The translations under genes and the position numbers were made by a program. The notes beneath the pieces are model-generated. The model was not told where the DNA came from and did no database searches. It was given only the letters and a program-made list of their open reading frames with translations. From contig NZ_BAAARN010000005.1 of assembly GCF_039532215.1 (NCBI RefSeq), positions 186,001 to 250,000 on the forward strand: DNA of 64,000 nucleotides. The letters are read 5' to 3'. Below, piece after piece: positions 57,824 to 64,000 of this stretch (within the stretch, counting starts at the first letter, position 1; every line of letters begins with the position of its first letter). The stretch is from Pedococcus aerophilus (GTDB lineage: Bacteria; Actinomycetota; Actinomycetes; Actinomycetales; Dermatophilaceae).

Positions 57824-59731
57824 TCAGCGGCTGACGGACCTGCGCAGCTTCGCGGCCAGCCCCGTCAGGCGCTCCGCCCCGGTCGGAGCGCTGGACGCGG
57901 GCCTGCTGGTGACGCCGAAAGGGGTCACGACGACGACGTCCGACAGCGAGACCGCACCCCACCGTCCGGGTGCCGTCAGCGACAGGGCGTACGTCCCGGG
58001 TCGCAGTGGCGCCTGGCCCGTCGGGGCGCCGGCGACCCAGCGGCCGCCTTCGGTGGACACCGGCCACGAGCTCTTGTGGCCGTCGGCGCGCCGGAGCGTG
58101 AGCGTCCCGGTGCCCGCCGCACCCTGCTCGACGTGGGCACCGGGCACCAGCTCGACCTGCGTCCGTGACGCGGACCGCACCCCGGTGCGGCCCACGAGCG
58201 TGCGCGCGCGCTCCTTGCTGATCCCGACGTTGAGGCTCAGGTTGCCATGGGGATCGGTGTCGAACCGCTCGACCAGCCTGCCGTCGGACGCGACGCAGAC
58301 GTCAGGGACGGACAGTCCCTCGACGCGCTCTGCCCCGAGGCGCTGCTGACGGGCCCAGCCGAACGCCCCGATGCGGAGGTGGAAGTCCTGCTTGCCTGCT
58401 CGCAGCGGTGAGCCCCCGGCAGCCGAGGCAGGGTCGACCAGCGCGGTCCCCCTCCAGACGACCTCCTGCCCGGAACCGGATGGTTCGAGCTGCACGAGCA
58501 GGGGCTCGGGCAGGAACCACTCGTCGCGCAGCTCTCGGTGCCGGAGCACCACGTCCCCGTGGACGCTGTCGAGCTGGTCGTCGACCCGGCGCTCCTCGTC
58601 GGTGCAGGCGGCGCCGACGACGTCGCGAGGCAGGAACAACCGGCCGTCGCGGGACTCGAGGACGAGGGGGTTCCCACGGTGGGTCAGGCGGGCCTCGACG
58701 TCGAGCTCGAAACCTGCCTCGGTCCACCGCATCCCCGTCAGCTGGGCTGCCACCTTGACGGCGTTGTACTCCTTGGCGAGGGCGATGATCGGCTCGCGTC
58801 CCCCGGCGCGGACGATGCCGGCCCGCACCCGCATGGCTGCACCCATACCGGCGTCCACGGAAGCGGGGAAACGCTCGTCGAGCAGCGCGCGGACCTCCGA
58901 GAGCAGGGCGTCGAAGTAGTCCTCGGGGTGCTTGAGCACCTTGCCACCGCCGAGCCGACCGAGCAGCTCCACGCGCAGGAACCGGCGGTAGAAATGGTCC
59001 CGACCCTCGCCCGGCTCGGTGTGCGCGTCGACGACGTCGAGCACCTCGCGCAGGTTCGCGTAGTAGACGGCCGGGTCGAAGCGCTTCGACCCCGCGTTGC
59101 CCCCGTCCGGGCGACGCAGGTACCGGTAGCAGACGTAGTCGCCGACGATCGTGGCGGTGTCCGCGGCGAAGTAGGCCTTCGCCATGTAGAGCTGGTCCTC
59201 GAGGCGGCGGGGACCCTCGGGGTAGCGGATCCCCTTCTCCCGCAGGAAGTCCGCTCGGAACATCTTGTGCGGGGTGAGGCTCTCCATCAACGGGGCGTCG
59301 AACACGGTGCACGACGGACGGTGGGAGCGGTAGACCTCGTGGTTGACTCCCCGGAAGTCGCTGATGACCTTGCCGAGGACGACGTCGGCACCGTTGGCGG
59401 CACCCAGCGTGTGCATCCGTTCGAGGGCTTCGGGCTCCATCGTGTCGTCCTGGTCGACGAACATGACGTAGTCGCCCTTGGCCTGGTCGGCCCCGGTGTT
59501 GCGCGGCTTGCCCGGCCACCCCGAGTTGGGGATCGGGATCACGGTGACCTGCGGGTGCTCGGCCGCCACCGCCTGCAGCTTCGCCAAAGAGTCGTCCGTG
59601 GACCCGTCGTCGACGAAGATCAGCTCGAGGTCCTCGGCCGCCATCGTCTGGCCGAGCAGGGACTCGATGCAGGGGTCGATGTAGGGGCCGGGGTTGTAGA
59701 CCGGCACCACCACGCTCACCTTGACTGGCAC
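57824..59731 (-). CDS. TarS-like teichoic acid glycosyltransferase (GT2)
   Basis: A 635-residue protein. The GT2 domain (1-320) has VVVPVYNPG, VDDGSTDDS and MFVDQDDTMEPEAL, and matches TarS in the motifs SGWPGKPRN and LTPHKMFRADFLREKG. It probably attaches a sugar such as GlcNAc to ribitol or glycerol units. The last 250 residues are predicted beta-rich and may bind the polymer. GTG 59731 follows GAGAGGGG. It converges with the second TagF-like gene. Confidence 0.83.
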   Translation of the reverse strand: MPVKVSVVVPVYNPGPYIDPCIESLLGQTMAAEDLELIFVDDGSTDDSLAKLQAVAAEHPQVTVIPIPNSGWPGKPRNTGADQAKGDYVMFVDQDDTMEPEALERMHTLGAANGADVVLGKVISDFRGVNHEVYRSHRPSCTVFDAPLMESLTPHKMFRADFLREKGIRYPEGPRRLEDQLYMAKAYFAADTATIVGDYVCYRYLRRPDGGNAGSKRFDPAVYYANLREVLDVVDAHTEPGEGRDHFYRRFLRVELLGRLGGGKVLKHPEDYFDALLSEVRALLDERFPASVDAGMGAAMRVRAGIVRAGGREPIIALAKEYNAVKVAAQLTGMRWTEAGFELDVEARLTHRGNPLVLESRDGRLFLPRDVVGAACTDEERRVDDQLDSVHGDVVLRHRELRDEWFLPEPLLVQLEPSGSGQEVVWRGTALVDPASAAGGSPLRAGKQDFHLRIGAFGWARQQRLGAERVEGLSVPDVCVASDGRLVERFDTDPHGNLSLNVGISKERARTLVGRTGVRSASRTQVELVPGAHVEQGAAGTGTLTLRRADGHKSSWPVSTEGGRWVAGAPTGQAPLRPGTYALSLTAPGRWGAVSLSDVVVVTPFGVTSRPASSAPTGAERLTGLAAKLRRSVSR

Positions 59732-59768
59732 TGCATACCCCTCTCGCGGCAGCCGCAGCCGCCGACTC

Positions 59769-61265
59769 CTAGGCCTGGCTGGGACCGCTCGCAGCGGCGT
59801 CGGCGTCCGCGGGCATCTCGTCGTGCGGCTCGGTCTGGTGCATGTCGTCGGCGAGCGCCGCGGTCAGCTCGTGCGAGGAGAACGGGTCGGCGCGGCGGAT
59901 GTCGATGACGTGGCCGGTCAGGTCGGACACGAGCACGCGCAGCGCCGCGCGGGCGACGGTCTCGGACTCCAGCAGGCTGTCGGCGGGCTCCTGCCCGAAG
60001 GCCTTGGTGCGCATGGGCGTCCCGGTGCGCTCGGGGTTGACGCAGTTGACGCGCACGCCCGAGGAGGCCCACTCGTCGGACAGCGCCTGGGTGAGGTTCA
60101 CCGTGGCGGCCTTGGCCGAGGAGTAGAGGCTGTAGCCGGAGCGCCCACGCGTGTAGGAGCTCGAGGTGAACAGCAGCAGCGCTCCCCCGGACTCGCGCAG
60201 GTAGGGGTAGAACTCCTGGGCGATGAGGATCGGCGCGATGTAGTTGACCTCGGTCGCGGCGTAGATGGTCTCCTCGGTCGTCTCCTCGAGCGTCCCGCGG
60301 GGCAGCACCCCGGCGGTGTTGACGACGAAGTCGACGCGACCGGTCTCCTCGAGCACCTGCTGGCGGGCGGCCACGATGTCGGAGCGACGCTCGACATGGG
60401 TGCGCGTGCCGGAGCGGCTGAACGCCCGCACCGTCGCACCGAACCGCTCGGCGAGGCTGACGATGTCGGCGCCGATGCCGTAGCTGCCGCCGAAGACGAC
60501 GACGGTCTTGCCGCGCAGCACCTCGCCGAACTCGTCGTCGGTGTGGTCCTGCGGCTGGTCGTGACTGGTCAGCTGGAAGAGCTTGTCGGCGAGGTAGACG
60601 TCGATCGGCTCGGTGACCTTCATGTTCCGCTCGTCACCGGCGACGACCGCGATCGGCACGTCGGGCAGGTAGCGCAGCACGACGGTGCAGTCGTCGGTGG
60701 CGGTGAAGTTGGGGTCCTTCGACGCCAGCTCGTAGGCCTTGGTGATCACCGACTTCCGGAAGCCCTGGGGTGTCTGGCCGCGGCGCAGCTCCGCACGCTT
60801 GAGGACATCGCTGATCTCGTCCTCGTCGGTGACCGAGATGATCGTGTCGGCCGACGGGATCGCGGTGTCGACGGCCTCGTAGGTCTCCAGCGCGGCGACG
60901 CAGTCGCGGACGATCCGCTGGCTGAGCAGGGGCCGGACGGCGTCGTGGAACAGGACGTTGCACTCCTCGGCGCCGAGCGCCTGCAGGGCGCGACCGGTGG
61001 TGCCGTTGCGGGTGTCGGCACCCTCGAGGATCTGGGTCACCTTGGAGTACCCGCCGTTGGCGACGATGGCCCGCACCGGGTCGAGGTGACCCGGCGTCAT
61101 CATGATGATGATCTCGTCCACGAGCGGGCTGCTGTCGAGCACCTCGATCGTGTGCTCGATGATCGGCCGTCCGGCGATCTTGATGAGCTGCTTGGGGATG
61201 CTGAGCCCCACCCGGCTCCCGACTCCACCGGCAAGGACCACGGCAACCGTGCGCAACGCTGTCAC
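59769..61265 (-). CDS. Bifunctional TarI-TarJ-like cytidylyltransferase/reductase
   Basis: A 498-residue fusion. Residues 1-235 are an IspD/TarI-type cytidylyltransferase with LAGGVGSRVGLSIPKQL. Residues 250-470 are an SDR with GGSYGIGADIV (nucleotide binding) and YSLYSSAKAA (YxxxK). The same fusion (Bcs1) makes CDP-ribitol from ribulose-5-phosphate. This supports ribitol-containing teichoic acid here. TAGGGT 7 nt before GTG 61265 suggests a leaderless start. It lies beside the TarS-like gene. Confidence 0.87.
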   Translation of the reverse strand: MTALRTVAVVLAGGVGSRVGLSIPKQLIKIAGRPIIEHTIEVLDSSPLVDEIIIMMTPGHLDPVRAIVANGGYSKVTQILEGADTRNGTTGRALQALGAEECNVLFHDAVRPLLSQRIVRDCVAALETYEAVDTAIPSADTIISVTDEDEISDVLKRAELRRGQTPQGFRKSVITKAYELASKDPNFTATDDCTVVLRYLPDVPIAVVAGDERNMKVTEPIDVYLADKLFQLTSHDQPQDHTDDEFGEVLRGKTVVVFGGSYGIGADIVSLAERFGATVRAFSRSGTRTHVERRSDIVAARQQVLEETGRVDFVVNTAGVLPRGTLEETTEETIYAATEVNYIAPILIAQEFYPYLRESGGALLLFTSSSYTRGRSGYSLYSSAKAATVNLTQALSDEWASSGVRVNCVNPERTGTPMRTKAFGQEPADSLLESETVARAALRVLVSDLTGHVIDIRRADPFSSHELTAALADDMHQTEPHDEMPADADAAASGPSQA

Positions 61266-61272
61266 GCGCCAG

Positions 61273-61278
61273 ACCCTA
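61273..61278 (-). promoter_or_regulatory. -10 box for leaderless TarI-TarJ gene
   Basis: TAGGGT on the minus strand, 7 nt before GTG 61265. Confidence 0.45.
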
Positions 61279-61418
61279 TCGCGCGCGGCCACGACCCCGG
61301 GCCCACCACCGCCGCCCGCGGGTGTCGACCGCCCCGGCCCGCTACAGGACTGTCGGACCACGGACCCTGCGGGACTGCGCGACCCCACGACGGGAAACCG
61401 ACCACCGGCCGCCCCTCG

Positions 61419-61424
61419 TATGCT
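61419..61424 (+). promoter_or_regulatory. -10 box for the leaderless mini-ORF before the polytopic gene
   Basis: TATGCT, 6 nt before ATG 61431. It would give a leaderless transcript beginning with the mini-ORF. Confidence 0.45.
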
Positions 61425-61430
61425 TCGGCC

Positions 61431-61475
61431 ATGACCTCAGCGCTGCCGTCCCACGTCCGGGACGGGTACCGCTGA
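61431..61475 (+). CDS. Leaderless 14-codon upstream ORF overlapping the polytopic gene
   Basis: Encodes MTSALPSHVRDGYR. Its ATG is 6 nt after TATGCT and its TGA shares a base with the ATG at 61475 (TGATG), exactly the layout seen before DUF808. The following gene lacks a clear ribosome binding site, so translation may be coupled. Confidence 0.45.
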   Translation: MTSALPSHVRDGYR

Positions 61476-63481
61476 TGGCTCTCGGCACGACCACCTGGCT
61501 CCAGGCCGCTCCTGTCGTCCTGGTCGCCCTCGTCCTGCTCGTCACCCCCGGCGGCGTGGCCGCGCGGCTGGCCGGTGCCCGCTGGAGCACGGCGCTCGCC
61601 ATCGGTCCGCTGCTCTCGACGTCGGCGATCGTCCTCGGCGGTGTCGTGGCCGGCGTCCTCGGAACGTCGTGGGGTGCGCCGGCACTGGCCGCCGCTCTCG
61701 TGGCGCTGCTCGTCGTGGGTGGCGTGGTCGGGCTGGTGCTGAGGTCGCGCCCGGAGCCGGTCGAGGAGGGCCGCCCCGTCGTGCCCCTGCTCGTCGGCAC
61801 GCTGCTGTCCGCCGTCGTCGTCACCGTCTCGGTCGTCTGGGCGACCGGTCGCCCGACGGCCTTCCCGCAGAGCCCCGACACCATCTACCACCTCGGCACG
61901 GTCCGCTGGATGCTCGATGAGCAGGACGTCTCGACGCTGCACGCAGGAGGGTTCGCGTCCGTCTCCGGCACCGGCTTCTACCCCGCAGCCTTCCACGCGG
62001 TCGTCACGACGGTGGCCCAGCTCACCGGTGCCTCCCCGGTCGTCGCGACCTCGGCCGTGGTGCTCGCGGTGTCGGCCGTGGTCTGGCCGCTCGGCCTGCT
62101 GCTCCTCGCCCGCAAGGTCGTCGGTGGCGGGTGGGGCCCGAGCCTCGCGACCGCCCTGGCGGCCGTCGCCTTCTCCGGCTTTCCCTACTGGTTGATGGGG
62201 TATGGCGTGCTGTGGCCCAACCTCTTCGGCCAGGCCCTGCTGCCGGCCGCCCTGGCCCTGCTCCTCGCCGTGGTCGACGGCCCACGCCGCGCCCGCTCGC
62301 TGGTCCTGGGACTCCTGTCGCTGCCGGGGCTGGCGGTCGCCCACCCGAACGCCCTCATCGCCTTCGTCCTCATCGGCACGGTGGTCGTCGTGCTGGGCCT
62401 GCTCTCCCAGGCGTGGCGGCTGCGGCGCTCGCGGCGCTGGGCGGCGGTCGGCACTGCAACGGCGGCCCTGCTCACCCTGCTCGCGCTGGGCGCGGTCTGG
62501 GCCGTCATGACGACGGTCTCGGTGGGGATGCGCGAGTCCAACCCCGAGGGCCCCGAGATGACCGTGGCCGAGGGCGTCGTCGACGTCCTGTTCCAAGCCC
62601 CGCGCGCAGTGCCCCCGGCGTGGGTGGCCGGCTCCCTGGTGCTCGTGGGTCTCCTCGTCCTGCTCGCCCGCCGCCGCCACCTCTGGGTCGTGCTCGCCCA
62701 CCTCATGGTCACCAGCCTGTATGTCGCCGTCGTCCTCGTCGACTCCCCGGCGACGCGTTTGCTCACCTGGCCCTGGTACAACAACAGCCCGCGACTCGGC
62801 GCCCTCATGGTGCTCACCGCCGCCCTGCTCACCGCCGTGACGCTGACCGAGCTCGGGGCGCTGCTGGCCCGGCTCGTGGCGCGGCGCTCTTCCGACCCGA
62901 CCCCGCTGAGCGCCGCTGCCGGCGGCACCGGGCCCGTCCCGACGCCGACGGCCGGTCCCGCCCGCTCGTTCGCTGCGGCCGCCGCGGTCGCGGTCACCTT
63001 CGCCGTGGCCACCGCAGGCCTTGGCGTCGGCGCCCACCGACAGGTCATCGAGGAGTACTTCGCCGTGCCGGCCGAGGATGGCTGGGCGAGTGAGGCGGAC
63101 CTGCAGGCCCTGAGGACGTTGGGCGCCCGCGTCCCGGCCGGCGAGGTCGTCGCGGCTAACCCGTGGAAGGGCGGCAGCTACCTCTACCTCACCAGCGACC
63201 GCCGGATGCTCTTCCCCACCGAGAAGGCGTGGGCCGTCGGTGACCGCGAGCTCCTCGGCGCCGACCTCGACCGGGCTGCCGAGGACCCGGCGGTGTGCGA
63301 GGCCGCCCGCCGCCAGGACGTCGGCTGGGTGCTCACCGGGGGCAGCTCGATGACGGACAGCACGGCGCAGGAACGCCGCTACGCCGGGGTGGACGGGGTC
63401 GGGGACGCCGCCGGGTTCTCCCTCGTCGACCGCGCGGGCGACTACGCGCTGTACCGGCTCGACGCGTGCACCACCGGCTGA
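61475..63481 (+). CDS. Large polytopic membrane protein (DUF6541/GT39-like)
   Basis: A 668-residue protein with about fourteen helices. QSPDTIYHLGTVRWMLD near residue 130 carries the DxxxH-type acidic motif of lumenal GT-C loops, and PWKGGSYLYLTSDRRMLFP in the C-terminal extracytoplasmic domain is typical of DUF6541. It is probably a glycosyltransferase for surface glycans, but no substrate can be named. ATG 61475 overlaps a leaderless mini-ORF. It sits inside the teichoic acid locus. Confidence 0.7.
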   Translation: MALGTTTWLQAAPVVLVALVLLVTPGGVAARLAGARWSTALAIGPLLSTSAIVLGGVVAGVLGTSWGAPALAAALVALLVVGGVVGLVLRSRPEPVEEGRPVVPLLVGTLLSAVVVTVSVVWATGRPTAFPQSPDTIYHLGTVRWMLDEQDVSTLHAGGFASVSGTGFYPAAFHAVVTTVAQLTGASPVVATSAVVLAVSAVVWPLGLLLLARKVVGGGWGPSLATALAAVAFSGFPYWLMGYGVLWPNLFGQALLPAALALLLAVVDGPRRARSLVLGLLSLPGLAVAHPNALIAFVLIGTVVVVLGLLSQAWRLRRSRRWAAVGTATAALLTLLALGAVWAVMTTVSVGMRESNPEGPEMTVAEGVVDVLFQAPRAVPPAWVAGSLVLVGLLVLLARRRHLWVVLAHLMVTSLYVAVVLVDSPATRLLTWPWYNNSPRLGALMVLTAALLTAVTLTELGALLARLVARRSSDPTPLSAAAGGTGPVPTPTAGPARSFAAAAAVAVTFAVATAGLGVGAHRQVIEEYFAVPAEDGWASEADLQALRTLGARVPAGEVVAANPWKGGSYLYLTSDRRMLFPTEKAWAVGDRELLGADLDRAAEDPAVCEAARRQDVGWVLTGGSSMTDSTAQERRYAGVDGVGDAAGFSLVDRAGDYALYRLDACTTG

Positions 63482-63488
63482 GCCGCGT

Positions 63489-64000
63489 TCAGCTCTCGAG
63501 GGCAGCCGCCAGCGCCGCCTCGAAGCGTCGCGTCGCGGCACCGGGGCTGACGTCCCCGAAGTAGTGGGCGACGAGGTCGTCCCAGCCGGGCGGCATACCG
63601 GCGAGGACCGCACGCAACCGCTCGGCGACGTCCGGCGCCTCGTCCGCGGACAGGCGCGGGACGAGCTCGAGCAGGGGTGAGGTGGGGGTCGTCGTACGCG
63701 CGTCGGCGGGCACCGTCACGAGCATGGGACGACCCGTGGCCAGCCAGTCGTAGGCCACCGCGGACGGGTCGGTGAGGCAGACGTCGGCAAAGGTGAGCTG
63801 CCAGCCGTAGGGCCCAGCGTCGACGACGTGGTCGGTGCCCTCGAGCAGCGCGCGGACCTCGCGGTCGGCGGCGCGGTAGCTCGGTGACGTCGTGCCCGCG
63901 CGAGGGTGGGGCCGGTAGATGACGCGGAAACCGCCGTCGGACACCAGCGCCCGGACCACGGACGCACCGTGCGAGGCCACCGAGCCGTACGCCATCCGCG
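63489..64000 (-). CDS. Third TagF-like CDP-glycerol glycerophosphotransferase (partial, 5' end outside window)
   Basis: The visible C-terminal 168 residues belong to a Glyphos_transf domain: VIYRPHPRAG (catalytic His-Pro region), CLTDPSAVAYDWLATGRPMLV and VAHYFGDVSPGAATRRFE. The frame runs off the window at 64000, so the N-terminal part and the start are missing. It converges with the polytopic gene across a 7-nt gap. It extends the teichoic acid locus past this window. Confidence 0.75.
   Translation of the reverse strand, partial: RMAYGSVASHGASVVRALVSDGGFRVIYRPHPRAGTTSPSYRAADREVRALLEGTDHVVDAGPYGWQLTFADVCLTDPSAVAYDWLATGRPMLVTVPADARTTTPTSPLLELVPRLSADEAPDVAERLRAVLAGMPPGWDDLVAHYFGDVSPGAATRRFEAALAAALES

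Noticed and set aside
57811-57827. Terminator between the second TagF-like and TarS-like genes
   Set aside because: CTGACG/CGTCAG gives only a 6-bp stem and overlaps the TarS-like stop; too weak to claim.

Overview
The window is high-GC, gene-dense DNA from an actinobacterium. The family markers are a WhiB/WhmD regulator, coenzyme F420 genes (fbiA, fbiB), DUF3499, TIGR03089, a TobH-like SIS protein beside phosphomannomutase, and DUF5719. A Micrococcales relative, perhaps Intrasporangiaceae, is my best guess, but no rRNA is present to settle it. Many genes appear leaderless: a TANNNT -10 box lies 6-8 nt upstream of the start codon. I used this geometry to choose several starts.

Layout. (1) 1-10.8 kb: a surface-glycan cluster with a cation diffusion facilitator, GT2/DUF2304/GT2, two GT-B-like glycosyltransferases, a Wzx-type flippase, an asparagine synthase-like amidotransferase and a further GT2. 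(2) 10.9-13.5 kb: a DUF808 membrane protein preceded by a leaderless mini-ORF, a GT87-like mannosyltransferase and a YbaK-type deacylase. (3) 13.5-28.8 kb: a conserved actinobacterial core. It holds SIS/TobH, Trm112, phosphomannomutase, DUF3499, a zincin-like protein without HExxH, DUF5719, a giant GT2 membrane protein and WhiB2/WhmD. A five-gene redox operon follows (Ser-rich exported protein, ApbE, ferric-reductase-like heme protein, NuoF-like flavoprotein, ferredoxin), then fbiA-fbiB and a YcxB-like protein. (4) 28.8-35.6 kb: an AlkA-like glycosylase, a DUF3105 protein, and glycan genes (methyltransferase, LPG-synthase-like membrane protein, GT4-methyltransferase fusion, polyprenol-phosphate GT2). 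(5) 35.7-36.9 kb: an AbiEi/DUF559 gene flanked by two copies of a long palindrome; a third copy lies at 42.7 kb. (6) 36.9-50.7 kb: inositol monophosphatase, two cell-wall-binding-repeat (CWB2) proteins, a GT39-like protein, an acyltransferase, TIGR03089, a peptidoglycan-binding hydrolase and an SCOT-type CoA-transferase. (7) 50.9-64.0 kb: a wall teichoic acid locus with GT2/DUF2304, TagD-like cytidylyltransferase, TagH/TagG ABC exporter, two membrane-anchored TagF/TarL-like transferases, a TarS-like glycosyltransferase, a fused TarI-TarJ enzyme, a large polytopic protein and a third, truncated TagF-like gene at the window edge.

How the parts fit. Most of the window builds the cell envelope. 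Phosphomannomutase can feed mannose donors, while the GT2/GT87/GT39 proteins and the flippase assemble and export glycans. The TagD and TarIJ enzymes would supply CDP-glycerol and CDP-ribitol to the TagF-like transferases. TarS-like decoration and TagGH export would follow, and CWB2/SpoIID and peptidoglycan-binding proteins act on the finished wall. The redox operon between whiB2 and fbiA is the best candidate for a poorly described system. The palindrome-bounded AbiEi/DUF559 gene and the two leaderless mini-ORFs that run into their downstream genes are the best non-coding leads.
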